Shown here one piece after another: positions 52,301-62,138 of a stretch of DNA of 64,000 bases. The stretch is from IMG/VR virus record IMGVR_UViG_3300024259_002152, positions 1 to 64,000 of that record, one strand, 5' to 3'. The notes below the pieces were generated by a model. That model was given only the letters and a program-made list of their open reading frames with translations. It was not told the DNA's origin and searched no databases. This stretch comes from a virus. How positions within the stretch are numbered: position 1 is the first letter of the stretch; the number at the start of each line of letters is the position of its first letter. The translations under genes were made by a program, and so were the position numbers.

Positions 52301-52602
52301 AGTTTAGAGCAAAGGGCATAGATGATTTGAGTGATTATGCTGGTAGAGTATTTGTATTTGATAAAATAAATAATAGGCAACAGATTATGTATTCTTCGCC
52401 AGATGGATTATTTCCTTCATTTGTGTCGGGTTATGACGATGGAGATATAGTTGTTTCAGAATCTGCTCTGGGAGATGCTTCGGGCAGGTTGGTAAGGATT
52501 GATCCTTTCGGAAATATTAACTGGTCATATGGGGCTGGAACTTTTAATCTCATTAATAGTGCTAGAGTTATTTCTGATGATAATCTTATTGTGAGTGTAT
52601 AA
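49363..52602 (+). CDS. Large tail fibre/baseplate protein with NHL-like propeller
   Basis: The N-terminal 300 residues (YDLAYFDFGDRLNESINVQK, ...IAEAINEHKHRGTPTKIDLP) look like an attachment domain with an INEHKHRG segment that also occurs in virion proteins of large phages. A jelly-roll-type middle follows. Near residue 712 (FLIADMENNRILQVDRNGN) and near residues 995-1060 (RVFVFDKINNRQQIMYSSPD, GRLVRIDPFGNINWSYG) there are NHL-type propeller blades. It is likely a fibre or fibre connector. Confidence 0.6.
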   Translation: MGQTKYYDLAYFDFGDRLNESINVQKEINRFVVIDKQLYGMYVIFGNGVIEGFNVSDAGFQESKGISVNVSEGIGIIEYLAAQTRTPGSITGLPPNSVVTIYATVTGSTYIDRKVNFQYSTSPLSNGIKIAIVSTGSNNILFIDNNVRDLIGFDETIAEAINEHKHRGTPTKIDLPTETKNQLPGARLEGIDASKVVSGRFDVDRISLVDHNDLENNGMLTHAALDSFIRTFSQNNRELLGEINSVNLLRAIIFWKYKYEDVDEYFINELALIPGVSPDSFIDFNASTANINLGGTGCISGIPTKTGIFTSVYWNDTFSFNTYTYENNAIIENDTVFIDASDSSTESIADFSSGVMPFEEEMLIIDNNQRAVVTTEDGNRIGQLGGGGTLNYFYRIDYATGKSWDGTYDELVIKVKTTEQIHDPVYMYVVNGSNVNTSGHYGSIEVDDIDGVKKPSSSWEILASDENSATFVEKVFNITGLGLDDVTQLTIYTEDSFTFEIDDVAVRRTNIVSETATIRYQYSTQASLSFYSLFYDADTPSGTSISIRLKVASSSDLLSRAFYTLPVDSGDVVALTGAAAEVEVIMTSDESRTVTPVLNSIELRLLTDANFTGFVIDTEAEWVRGTLDNLDIDAAVQVGQSVLNIATPINVGGRYFSKAGSVSENNDLDVAIYGFSGSLMPIAPNQAREWSLSSSRGFKTVASVVRRFDNSFLIADMENNRILQVDRNGNLVKGFGSTYSVDTNFYPLSAVYNSTDTILTIVFTKAAVVEDITKIAFFVGSSRVALTTDDTVLSNNKAGNKVLEIELDDDTAVRLLNATSDNLTVDFAAGAFTEEIIVNEGMRAIGNSIFSAVKGLICFVGDFTFIDNIRHPIFIYENSEDNWMIGNSSIFYVDVDSAKEESTTVPDIIEIDPDDILNTTGKLISSDVKFSDYTLGGIYEYDDNGRFVVAGIESSSTTLTGITGSDLLSRYDADPPEDVKFRAKGIDDLSDYAGRVFVFDKINNRQQIMYSSPDGLFPSFVSGYDDGDIVVSESALGDASGRLVRIDPFGNINWSYGAGTFNLINSARVISDDNLIVSV

Positions 52603-52690
52603 TTTTTCATAATTTTTTAAAATAAAAGAAGGATTTCTCCTATAGTTGTTAAATATAATGATATATGATATTATTTTATAGGAGAAATAC

Positions 52691-52849
52691 ATGAGAAAAG
52701 AAAAATATACAGAAGAAATAAGAATAGTAGTTCCTCCATCTTTATATTCCCCTTTTGTAGAAAAATGTGAAAAAGATCACAAGACTATGTCACAAGCTTT
52801 AAGAGAATTAATGTGGGAGAGTATTGAGGAAGGGGAGGAGGATGTCTAA
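52691..52849 (+). CDS. Small ribbon-helix-helix-like protein preceding an HNH endonuclease
   Basis: The 52-residue ORF has strand EIRIVVPPSLYSPF then helix VEKCEKDHKTMSQALRELMW, as in CopG/Arc domains. AGGAG lies before the ATG. Its last codons overlap the HNH start at 52842. It parallels the 29092 gene. Confidence 0.65.
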   Translation: MRKEKYTEEIRIVVPPSLYSPFVEKCEKDHKTMSQALRELMWESIEEGEEDV

Positions 52850-53543
52850 AAGGTTGTCTTTTGAATATGTTAAAAAGTTTTTTGAAGAGCAGGGATGCGA
52901 GTTAATGGAAAGTTCGTATAAAAATAATTCCATCAAAATGAAATATAAATGTGAATGCGGAAATATTTCGGCAATTAATTTTAATAATTTTAAAAATGGG
53001 AATAGATGTAGAAAGTGTAGTGGATATGAAAAATACATATATAAAGAAGTTTACAATTATTTTAAAGAGCAACATTGCGTATTGTTAGAAGTAATATATA
53101 AAAATGCTTTAGCTTCAATGAAATATAAGTGTAAATGTGGGAATATCTCAAAAATTAATTTTAATAATTTTCAAAATGGGAAAAGATGTAAAAAATGCGG
53201 TATAAAAAATAGATCAGGAGAAAATAATTGTAATTATAATCCAAATAAAACAGACGAAGAGAGAGAATTAAAAAGAGATTATTCCGAATATTATAATTGG
53301 AGGAAGGGAATATTTAAAAAAGATGTTTATACCTGCAAATGTTGTTTCCAAATTGGAGGTAGTTTAAATGCTCATCATATTAGAAATTATTCTAATAATA
53401 GAGAGTTGAGAACGGATGAAAGTAATGGTATAACTTTATGCAAAATATGTCATCTAGAATTTCATAAAAAATATGGGAAAAAAGATAATAATAGACAGCA
53501 ATTAGATGAATTTTTAAAAGTAGGTAGTTTATGTCTAAAATAA
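52842..53543 (+). CDS. HNH homing endonuclease with two zinc-ribbon repeats
   Basis: ATG 52842 is supported by GGAGGAGG and is preferred to the longer frame from 52824. Two 'Fey.k.fF..q.Cel......n..kmkYkCeCGn.s.i...nf..G.rC.kC' repeats are followed by NPNKTDEERELKR and an HNH domain (CKCCFQIGGSLNAHHIRNYS and CKICHLEFHKKYG). It has one repeat fewer than the 29252 and 35547 enzymes. Its 3' end overlaps the glycosyltransferase start by 13 bases. Confidence 0.85.
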   Translation: MSKRLSFEYVKKFFEEQGCELMESSYKNNSIKMKYKCECGNISAINFNNFKNGNRCRKCSGYEKYIYKEVYNYFKEQHCVLLEVIYKNALASMKYKCKCGNISKINFNNFQNGKRCKKCGIKNRSGENNCNYNPNKTDEERELKRDYSEYYNWRKGIFKKDVYTCKCCFQIGGSLNAHHIRNYSNNRELRTDESNGITLCKICHLEFHKKYGKKDNNRQQLDEFLKVGSLCLK

Positions 53544-54628
53544 AAATAACTTATGCGTGTTTCTTAAATTCGTCTGGTTATAGCAATGCAGCGCAGAATT
53601 ATATAGCTGCTATAGATCAGACAGGTTTATTTGATATTAAAATTAGGGTTTTTGGTGATAAGCCTAGTAGACCAGCCATTTCTGATGAAAAATATGAATA
53701 TTTTATAAAAATGATTAAAAAGGAAGAGGATCTAGATCGTATATTAATATATCATTGCATACCTACTATTCAAAAAAGGATAAAAGGATATAAGAAAAGT
53801 ATAGGATTTGCAACATATGAGACTTATTCTCCTCCAGAGAATTGGATCAATATTCTTAATAAGAATGATGCTATAATAGTTCCTTCGAATTTTGATTATA
53901 AAATATTTTCTCACATGCAAATAAAAAAACCTATTTATTATCTTCCTCATTGTTTAGATGTGGATTCTTATAATATGGACGTGCTTCCGCTATATGAATA
54001 TGATAAATATACATTTTTATTTATGGGCATTTTCCGAGAAAGAAAAGGATATAAACAACTAGTGGAAGCATTTTTGAAAGAATTTAATCAAAGTGATAAT
54101 GTTCAGTTGATTTTAAAGACAGATAAGATTAAAAAAGCAGAAAGTTATGTAGAGCAGATAAAAAAACAGATAGGAATAAACAAAGGATTTGCCTCTATTT
54201 TGTTTGAAAATAAAGTATTCGACGAAAAAGATTTGCCGAAGTATTTAAAATCGGCAAATTGTCTTGTTTCTCCCACTATGGGTGAGGGTTTTAATTTACC
54301 AGGATTACAGTGTATGTCCTTAGGTATTCCTGTGATTGTAACTAATTTTTCAGGTTGTCAGGATTATGCTAATGATAAAACTGCCACTTTGTTAGAACCA
54401 AGTGGATTTGTGTTTCTCAATAATATGGATAATATTCCACAATTTAAAAATAGAAAATGGGCATTTTTGGAAGTAAATAAAATACAAAAAGCTATGAGAT
54501 ATGTTTTTAATAATCAAAAATCTATACGAATGAAATCTAATTGGGCATTTTCTGATATGAGAAATAAATTCAATTATCAAATAGTAGGAAACATGTTTAT
54601 AAATATGATAAGAGAGATATATGGCTAA
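53531..54628 (+). CDS. GT4-family glycosyltransferase
   Basis: The 365-residue protein has the C-terminal GT4 blocks FLFMGIFRERKGYKQLVEAF near residue 158, VQLILKT, and LVSPTMGEGFNLPGLQCMSL followed by GIPVIVTNFSGCQDYA near residues 250-282. This includes the donor-binding 'P...EGF..p..Eam..G.Pvi.t' region. The N-terminal acceptor half begins KITYACFLNSSGYSNAAQNY. Its place between adhesin genes suggests it glycosylates a tail protein. It overlaps both neighbours. Confidence 0.85.
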   Translation: MSKIKITYACFLNSSGYSNAAQNYIAAIDQTGLFDIKIRVFGDKPSRPAISDEKYEYFIKMIKKEEDLDRILIYHCIPTIQKRIKGYKKSIGFATYETYSPPENWINILNKNDAIIVPSNFDYKIFSHMQIKKPIYYLPHCLDVDSYNMDVLPLYEYDKYTFLFMGIFRERKGYKQLVEAFLKEFNQSDNVQLILKTDKIKKAESYVEQIKKQIGINKGFASILFENKVFDEKDLPKYLKSANCLVSPTMGEGFNLPGLQCMSLGIPVIVTNFSGCQDYANDKTATLLEPSGFVFLNNMDNIPQFKNRKWAFLEVNKIQKAMRYVFNNQKSIRMKSNWAFSDMRNKFNYQIVGNMFINMIREIYG

Positions 54629-57600
54629 TATAAGATTATATCCACCATATGGCACGCGAGAGCAATCTTCTTCTGTTAAATTTGAAATATACGATATCTC
54701 GGATATTGATGATATAAAGATAGAAATAGAAAATGCTACGGACAATGTAAAGATTGAGGTTAAATCTTTGCAGAAGTTAGAAGATATGTATGCTGGAGTT
54801 ATGGATTTGAATATTCCAGAGCATTCTTCACAATCTTCTATTTCTATATTTGCCAATATTTACAGTGTGCAATCAGATGGGACTTATAAAATTTTACAGA
54901 TTTGTCCTGCTATTTTCGAGATACAGCCAGAAGAGGAAGTTAAAGATGGAGATATATCTATTTCTCCTAATTTTATAGGTCAAGATGATTTATGTCGTAT
55001 TTTAGTTAAAGGAGAGCCTCTTTCTGATTTTACTCTTTCTGTAAATGATAAAATTTTGAGAGTGATTGTCAATCAGACAGGATTCGGTACTATTCATTTC
55101 AAAGGTAGTGAGGTTATAGGAAAGAAAGAATTAGAGTCAATTAATAAAATACCAGTTTATGTTTATAGGGGAGAAAACAAAACTGACAAAGTGTTTAGTG
55201 GTTCATATATTAATATTTTACCTACCAATATAGCTATTCATGCAGATATAGATCCACGATGTGATATTGACAGTACTTATTATGTTACACCAGGAACATG
55301 GGTAAGACCGGAGGAATGTGAGGATACGCCTTGCGACCCTAAAGTAGAAGATTGTAATGAGTGTAATCCGTTAGAAGAAGATTGCGATTTGCCATATGTG
55401 TGTTCTCAGGTGATTGATATTCCGACTAGGGTTTGTGAGTCGGGTACTGTTCAATTAGGAGATGAGCATTGTAGGATACATAATAATTCTATGGTTTCGC
55501 TAAATAATGGGATGGTAATGTATGCTTATACTTCTCCTGATAATACATATGAAACTTCTCCAGATGATGATAGATATAATGTGAATAGAGTTTTTATTTC
55601 TGCGTGGTATACATCTCCCATAGTTGATGTGTTGGTTAATAGGGATGTCGTGGTGGCATCAAAAACAGCAGAAGAAAATTTTAGGATTTATGTGGAAGAA
55701 GATGTGTGGGATGCTGTTAATAATGTGGGCGATCTAAGAGTATCTGCTAATGCTATTTATATAGTTTTTTATAATAGTGCTTTTGGTTATCAAAAAGCTA
55801 GGATTGATAGTTTAGAAATTGACGAATATACTGGAGGTTATGTTTTGGTTGCATTGGCGGGAGGAACCAATGTTGCTCTGGACAGTTGGATATTTTGTGT
55901 TAATTCTGTTATTTACAATTATCAGGATACTCCACAGCTTTATATTAATGGTGTTGATGATCATATGCCTCTTCCTTTTGTTAGAGAAGACTTTGAAGAT
56001 GGAGCATATGCTCAACCAGTTAATGTCTCTATTGCAACTAATGATAAATATATAGGAAATGATAGAGAAACCTATGTTTATTTTGTTGTTGAAGCTATTA
56101 CTGGGAATAATGTGAGTCAGTTATATTTTAATAGTTTGGTTTTTGGTAAAGATTCTATATTCGATCAAAAGACATATGGTTGGACCAGACTTACTGACTC
56201 GACTCAGGGTAATAATAGAAATCCTGTAGCCAAGATGGACTCTTATAATAATCTTCATGTTGTATTTGAGAGTGATAGGGGAGGCATTAATCAGTTATAT
56301 TATGGGAATATAGGTTTGAATTATATACTTCCTTCGGCCACGGTATTTTCTTCTTCAATAGATAAATATTCTGAATTTTTATCTACAGGAGAAGTTCCTT
56401 TTGATTATTTCCAGCCTCTTTTGTTGAAAGCAGCTACTGATCAACCATATTTTCCTATTCCAGAATATGATACTCAAAGCGTTTTATCGGAAAAGTGGAA
56501 TACTTTGCAAAGCGGAGGAGGGAGTGTTTCTTTAACGGATATGGGCTATTATTTAGATGACTTAACTATCGTAGCTAATCCTTTATCCCAAGAAGCTATG
56601 GCGATTACTTCGTTAAAAATATTAGATGCTGATGCAGATGGGGAGGTTGATCCTAGTTTGAAGGCATTGACATTGCTTCAATATAATTATCAAATATCTT
56701 TTGATTTAGAGGCGGTTATAACTCAAAATAATAATCTTACAACTGATGCTACTGTCACTAAAATTGAGATGGACAATTTGTTTAAAAATTGGAAAAGCAC
56801 TTTTACTGTTGCTGTAGATACTATTGTTACTAGTAATCCTACATATATTGGATCGGATAATAATAAGTTTATAATAGGAAGATCTGATAATATTTATGAT
56901 AGAATCGTCCCGTTAGTAGGCTCATATGGATATACAAATACTACTAATCCATCGAATATAGATTCTCAAATAAAAATTTTAAAAACAGATAATAATTTGA
57001 AAGATTTTACTTTTGGGTTAATGTTTGAAAAAACATATTTTAAAGCCAGTAATGTTCAAACATCTTCTGATTATGTTGCTGATGGAAATCAAATATCTAC
57101 GTATATAGCAGAAGAGCTAGAAACAATTTACACTGGGAAAGCAAAGTTAGTGGCATTTATAAAGACTACTGATAATAGTGATACTAGAGCCAATTATATT
57201 ATTGTGAGAGAGTTTCCAGAAGCATTAGATGTTAACACGAGTGCGATTTATGACATTCTTGTTAACTATACACGAGTTAGTTCAGATCAAACAGAAAATG
57301 TTTTGAACACTTATGAGACAATATATGAAAACAAATTTGTGGGAACTTTAACTTTAATTATAGATGGAATTCCTAAATTTTCTCAGTCGTTTGTAACTGC
57401 AATAGATTTTGAATATAATTATTTTGATATAGGTTTCGGAATGCCAACTGGGGGATATTATGTGGCTGATAAAATGTCCCCTAGCAAACTAGGGGTATTT
57501 GATAGCGTTACTGCCAATCTTAGCATTAGTGGTATTACAATCTCATCTCCTACTTATACTTATAATGATGCAGTGGTAAGTTTGCCTCCTACTGTAAGGG

Positions 57601-58709
57601 ATATAACTAATTTTAAAGTATTTGATGAATCTTTTTCTGTTCCAAGTAATACTATTCCTTATGCTCCAAGCGATTGGAGTGATAATTTAATTACTCTCAA
57701 TTTCGTTAGTAAGGATGAAATTAAATATTATACTACTTATACGGAATCGGCAGGAGAGGATTATGAAGAATTATTTAGTGTAGAAAATGTTGAAAAAATT
57801 AGTATTGAATTTTTGCCAGGAGCTTTAACTGATAATTTAATTGTAACGTCAGAATATGGAACAATTTTATATGAAACTGGTTTTGTATCTACTTTTGATA
57901 ATATTCCTATCAAATTTGATGTAGATGTGACTTTGATTGATAATGTTTATATCTCTATCGACATTGGTCCTGATTCTAATAATCTATCTTATTCTTTTTC
58001 AGCTTATTTTAAAAAGGTTCATAACGACAATACGTTTATTCAAACTCCAATAACATTTGAGGGCATAAATCAATCAGCAGCTTTGGATATCGGTCTTTGT
58101 GATGATGTTAATATAGTTTGGCAATCTAACAGGAATAAATATTGGAATATATATTATGCTAATTCTGTGGACGAGTTGTCTCCTTTTAGATATGAAACTC
58201 AAATTACTAATACCGAAAGTAATAGTATAAGACCATCTATTTCTGTTAATAGGACAGGAAAGAGATTAATAGCATGGAATGACAACAGGAATGGAGAATT
58301 TGCTATTTATGCAGCACGTTCTTTAAATGGATATGATTGCACTCAAAAATCATGTGAGAATAAAATGTTGCAGAACTATGAAGATCAGGTAGAACAGTGT
58401 GATCTTTCATTTATTGTTACTCCATCCACTACAGGGATTTATAATTTAATTTTATATTTTTATTCTGATATTGGTTCTGGAAATTTATATAAGGCCATGT
58501 ATTTAGAAGATAATCCATCCAGATGGTTGATTAATAGTGTTAGAGCAGATGGTTTAATTGTATATGATGATAGTGGTAATTTTTTAGGAGTATCATTAAT
58601 AGAAAATACAGAATATAGTATTTCTTATGCTCCTGATAAAAATGATATGATTTTTGATATGGTCCTTTATGCCAAGCTAGATAGTGTTTTAGTAGAAGAG
58701 GGTGTATAA
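54621..58709 (+). CDS. Giant adhesin with TolB/Asp-box-like blades
   Basis: The 1362-residue protein has Ig-like strands at the N-terminus and a Cys-rich loop at about 232-285 (CEDTPCDPKVEDCNECNPLE). A long beta body follows. At about 548 (FESDRGGINQLYYGNI), 1162 (VWQSNRNKYWNIYYANS) and 1218 (AWNDNRNGEFAIYAARS) there are 'W.S.R.g...IYy' blade motifs of TolB-type propellers. The ATG overlaps the glycosyltransferase stop. Cys-rich external loops are unusual in a phage protein made in the cytoplasm. A receptor-binding role is inferred. Confidence 0.6.
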   Translation: MANIRLYPPYGTREQSSSVKFEIYDISDIDDIKIEIENATDNVKIEVKSLQKLEDMYAGVMDLNIPEHSSQSSISIFANIYSVQSDGTYKILQICPAIFEIQPEEEVKDGDISISPNFIGQDDLCRILVKGEPLSDFTLSVNDKILRVIVNQTGFGTIHFKGSEVIGKKELESINKIPVYVYRGENKTDKVFSGSYINILPTNIAIHADIDPRCDIDSTYYVTPGTWVRPEECEDTPCDPKVEDCNECNPLEEDCDLPYVCSQVIDIPTRVCESGTVQLGDEHCRIHNNSMVSLNNGMVMYAYTSPDNTYETSPDDDRYNVNRVFISAWYTSPIVDVLVNRDVVVASKTAEENFRIYVEEDVWDAVNNVGDLRVSANAIYIVFYNSAFGYQKARIDSLEIDEYTGGYVLVALAGGTNVALDSWIFCVNSVIYNYQDTPQLYINGVDDHMPLPFVREDFEDGAYAQPVNVSIATNDKYIGNDRETYVYFVVEAITGNNVSQLYFNSLVFGKDSIFDQKTYGWTRLTDSTQGNNRNPVAKMDSYNNLHVVFESDRGGINQLYYGNIGLNYILPSATVFSSSIDKYSEFLSTGEVPFDYFQPLLLKAATDQPYFPIPEYDTQSVLSEKWNTLQSGGGSVSLTDMGYYLDDLTIVANPLSQEAMAITSLKILDADADGEVDPSLKALTLLQYNYQISFDLEAVITQNNNLTTDATVTKIEMDNLFKNWKSTFTVAVDTIVTSNPTYIGSDNNKFIIGRSDNIYDRIVPLVGSYGYTNTTNPSNIDSQIKILKTDNNLKDFTFGLMFEKTYFKASNVQTSSDYVADGNQISTYIAEELETIYTGKAKLVAFIKTTDNSDTRANYIIVREFPEALDVNTSAIYDILVNYTRVSSDQTENVLNTYETIYENKFVGTLTLIIDGIPKFSQSFVTAIDFEYNYFDIGFGMPTGGYYVADKMSPSKLGVFDSVTANLSISGITISSPTYTYNDAVVSLPPTVRDITNFKVFDESFSVPSNTIPYAPSDWSDNLITLNFVSKDEIKYYTTYTESAGEDYEELFSVENVEKISIEFLPGALTDNLIVTSEYGTILYETGFVSTFDNIPIKFDVDVTLIDNVYISIDIGPDSNNLSYSFSAYFKKVHNDNTFIQTPITFEGINQSAALDIGLCDDVNIVWQSNRNKYWNIYYANSVDELSPFRYETQITNTESNSIRPSISVNRTGKRLIAWNDNRNGEFAIYAARSLNGYDCTQKSCENKMLQNYEDQVEQCDLSFIVTPSTTGIYNLILYFYSDIGSGNLYKAMYLEDNPSRWLINSVRADGLIVYDDSGNFLGVSLIENTEYSISYAPDKNDMIFDMVLYAKLDSVLVEEGV

Positions 58710-58710
58710 T

Positions 58711-61700
58711 ATGGCTATCATAAGATTAGAGGTTCAAAATAGTTACAGTGTTTCTATACCTTATTATGATATAGGAGTATGGAAGGAAGGTACATCTCTT
58801 TCTGCTTCTCCAGATCATACTGTAAATACTGGGCCGACAGGAGTGATTAATTGGAGTGCTCCCGCTTCTTATAATGCTATTTTTATCGTGCCAATATCTA
58901 ATTCAGCATGGATGGCTCCTATAAACACTTCGACTTCTTCGCCGGTTCATGCTTATTATTCTTTAACTCCTGTTGCAACAATAGATTCCATATGGAAAAG
59001 TCCAGCATCTATGTTTGCACCTAATAAGCCAGTTATAAGTGTATCTCAAGTCGCAAATGGTTTAAAAATTACACATGTTAATGATACTACGAAATATGAT
59101 CTTGATTATTATTTGTATTTTAATACATCCAACAATTATAATACATCTAGAATATTAAAAAAATCAGATCCTAGTTCTGATGCTCCTGGGGTTTCTTGGA
59201 GCGATACTTCCGAAACCAGTCCAGATGGAGTTCCATTAACAAGCATTACTCTAAGTCTAGGAGCGATTCAAGAAAATGTTACATATTGGTTCTGGTTCAG
59301 GACGAGTAATATTGCGATATTTCCTGATCCAATTCTTTCACGTTTTGGAGAGATAAGCGATTTTAGTACAGGAACTCTTTTATCTGGTACTTACACTCTT
59401 ACAATTAATGGTGCATTGGGTGGAACAGTTACAGGTCCAAATTGTGATGGAATTGCTTCAGGTTCAATTTGCGTGTCAGATCCTTCTCCATCATATGGCA
59501 GTCAAATTCCAATATCTTTTGTAGCTAGTGATGGGTATGTAGTAGGAGATGTGCTTATTGCTCCTGCGATACCTTATAATCTTAGTGTGTCTGATAATCA
59601 GCATCATAATATAACGTTCACTAATTATACTAATCTTACTATTGCTGTAACTCCTACATTTGTTTCTGCTCCTTGTCAATTAGATTTATCTATTGATACA
59701 GAGTCTTACACAAATGCTAAGGGTAAAATTAAGTTAGATTCTCCTAATTTGGGAGATGTTTATTCAACTAGTAATAGATCATTAATAATAGAAAATCCAA
59801 ATGTAAATTCTCCAGTAATTATTAGTGCTAATCCAAATTATAATTATCAAGTTAAAGAATGGGTGGTTGATGGCGTTGTTGATAGTAGTTCGACAGGAAA
59901 TACTATTAGCGTTTCGATTGCTGGGGAAGAAAATAAAACAGTATCTGTTAGATTCGAAGAATTTGTAGGGACATATTATGATTTGACTATAGAAGCATCT
60001 GGATCTGGAGGAACTTCTCCGTTATCAGGGCAATATATTTCAGGTCAAACGATAGCTATCAATCCTGTCCCTGCTCCAGGATGGGTATTTACTGGTTGGG
60101 TATATCCATTGGGAGGGCCTGATTTCAGTATTGCTGGGAATACTCTTAGTGTTACTATGTCTGGGGATAAAAGCGGTATTGTTGCTACTTTTGAGCAAGA
60201 AGTTGTGGCTAGTATCCTCAGAAATGAGACAGCAACAATATTTTATTGTTCTTCAGAAACTTATAGAGATAATATTGTTTCATTTAGTTTTATTAATAAT
60301 AGTGAAGATCCATCTGTTGAACATAACTATCATTTTAGACTGAATTTTTATACTGATATTACTAAAGATAGACTAGTTTATTCTGCTTTTTCTTTGGCCG
60401 ATAATAAAAGATGGTTTTTAAATGATGGGACTTTCAGTCAGCTATCTTCTGGAGGTTTGAATGTTGAGATTTCTGATACTGTTAATATAATCTACGACCC
60501 TGAAGCATTGCCTCAGCAAACGACAGAAACTCAGAAACCGCATCTCCTTAATAATAATTCAATTATATATGAGAAACCTTTAATTTGCGGCGTAAAATAT
60601 TATGTAGAGGTGCAAGCTTACGAGGTTTCTAGTAATACTCTTACGACTGTTGAAACTATTCCTTTAATTTTAGATTGTGATAAAGTTGATTCTTATTATT
60701 GGAATTATAATCAAGATAAAAATAACTGGTTATGTAGCGGTCAGGGTAAAGCTGATTTGCAGGTGAGCAGCGGTTATGGCACATCTATTAACCCTTCTAT
60801 AGCTTCTAATTTGTTTGGTATATTTAAAATAGTTTGGCAAGGTAGGAAGACATCCGTAGATTCTAATATTTATGCTGCTGTCTGGGATTCTGTTAAAGAT
60901 ATTTTGTATTCTTCTGGTCAAGGTCTTTATGATGTGTTAGAAATTATTAATGCTAATCATCCGATAATAACAACTGATCCAGCTCTTAATTTCTATATTT
61001 CAGGGACCGTGAAGGATAATATTATATATAAGGCATGTAGTTTTGATACATGCGGAGATAGTGCATCACCCGGTGCTTCTCCAGGAAGTAATAATTTTGA
61101 AGCTTTTTGTTATCCTGGTTCTGCTGCTAATCTTAGTGGGGTTTATGATCAAATAAAGATGAGGGTATATGAAGAAGATATCTCAGATTCTCTTGTGATT
61201 AATGATGAGAAAGTAGTGCCTGTTATTAGTCAAAAATCTATAAGATTAGATGTAGACGGTATTGTCGGGGCTTATGCTGTTAGACTTAGAAATATGGAAG
61301 ATAGGGAGTGGGGAGAGTGGATCAATATAGATAATGATTTATCTGGAGCAGGAACTGGTGATGATGCGTCTTATAGTGCTTATAGAATAGATAATTCTAG
61401 ATTTATAGTTCCATGGAATATAGAAAAACATAATGGTCTAAGAAGGATATGTTGTCAAGTTTTAACTATTTATGGAATTAGTAATACATTTTGTCTAGAA
61501 GTATTAGCTAATTTCGATGTGCCTCAGCATATATTTAAATTTTATACAGCAGATACTCGTTTGTCAGGATTGTCAACAGATAGTCCTCCAGGGAATGAAT
61601 TTCCAACTTATAATGGTCAGTATGTGTTGTCTTTGGATGCTCCAGGAGTTACAATCAATCCAGAAGGATATGTGAATGTTTATTTTGATGCTGTATTTAG

Positions 61701-62136
61701 TGAGCCCGTTTATAAGGATGAAGAGGGTTTAATTTCATATACTATCGAAGATGTAAAATATAATGTGATTCAACAGGGGGTAAATGATCTGGTAAATCAA
61801 AGTTTCACAACTGTAATACCATCGAAATTTTCAGGTCAGTTTAAACTTTATAATAATGATGGGATATTTAATAAGGATGGCGCTGCATTTATAGAAATAT
61901 TATTTCCAGATACTACTGTTGCAGAGAGTTGTGGTTCTGATGATAGAGATATTTATAATATTGTTAATGCCGATTTGGAGCAGATAGCTAATATTAATTT
62001 GCTCCCAGAAGAAGTTTATCAAAAATATCAAAGCAATAAATTATCTAAAAGTTTGGATATTGATAGATTTAAACAAAATTATGATAAAGATGATACTAAT
62101 TTTAAATTTGGGAACCCAGGATATTATAGGAAATAA
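58711..62136 (+). CDS. Giant adhesin with InlB-like B-repeats
   Basis: The start is placed at ATG 58711, the second in-frame ATG, which gives MAIIRLEVQ, similar to the starts of neighbouring fibre genes; 58702 is possible and overlaps the previous stop. Residues about 225-500 contain three 'Y.Lti...G.G.v...... y..G..v.i.a.p..g..f..W.......' units typical of divergent InlB B-repeats of bacterial surface proteins. A WQGRKTSVDSNIYAAV blade near 710 links it to the previous adhesin. The C-terminal part is beta-rich. It is likely part of the fibre tip. Confidence 0.6.
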   Translation: MAIIRLEVQNSYSVSIPYYDIGVWKEGTSLSASPDHTVNTGPTGVINWSAPASYNAIFIVPISNSAWMAPINTSTSSPVHAYYSLTPVATIDSIWKSPASMFAPNKPVISVSQVANGLKITHVNDTTKYDLDYYLYFNTSNNYNTSRILKKSDPSSDAPGVSWSDTSETSPDGVPLTSITLSLGAIQENVTYWFWFRTSNIAIFPDPILSRFGEISDFSTGTLLSGTYTLTINGALGGTVTGPNCDGIASGSICVSDPSPSYGSQIPISFVASDGYVVGDVLIAPAIPYNLSVSDNQHHNITFTNYTNLTIAVTPTFVSAPCQLDLSIDTESYTNAKGKIKLDSPNLGDVYSTSNRSLIIENPNVNSPVIISANPNYNYQVKEWVVDGVVDSSSTGNTISVSIAGEENKTVSVRFEEFVGTYYDLTIEASGSGGTSPLSGQYISGQTIAINPVPAPGWVFTGWVYPLGGPDFSIAGNTLSVTMSGDKSGIVATFEQEVVASILRNETATIFYCSSETYRDNIVSFSFINNSEDPSVEHNYHFRLNFYTDITKDRLVYSAFSLADNKRWFLNDGTFSQLSSGGLNVEISDTVNIIYDPEALPQQTTETQKPHLLNNNSIIYEKPLICGVKYYVEVQAYEVSSNTLTTVETIPLILDCDKVDSYYWNYNQDKNNWLCSGQGKADLQVSSGYGTSINPSIASNLFGIFKIVWQGRKTSVDSNIYAAVWDSVKDILYSSGQGLYDVLEIINANHPIITTDPALNFYISGTVKDNIIYKACSFDTCGDSASPGASPGSNNFEAFCYPGSAANLSGVYDQIKMRVYEEDISDSLVINDEKVVPVISQKSIRLDVDGIVGAYAVRLRNMEDREWGEWINIDNDLSGAGTGDDASYSAYRIDNSRFIVPWNIEKHNGLRRICCQVLTIYGISNTFCLEVLANFDVPQHIFKFYTADTRLSGLSTDSPPGNEFPTYNGQYVLSLDAPGVTINPEGYVNVYFDAVFSEPVYKDEEGLISYTIEDVKYNVIQQGVNDLVNQSFTTVIPSKFSGQFKLYNNDGIFNKDGAAFIEILFPDTTVAESCGSDDRDIYNIVNADLEQIANINLLPEEVYQKYQSNKLSKSLDIDRFKQNYDKDDTNFKFGNPGYYRK

Positions 62137-62138
62137 TT

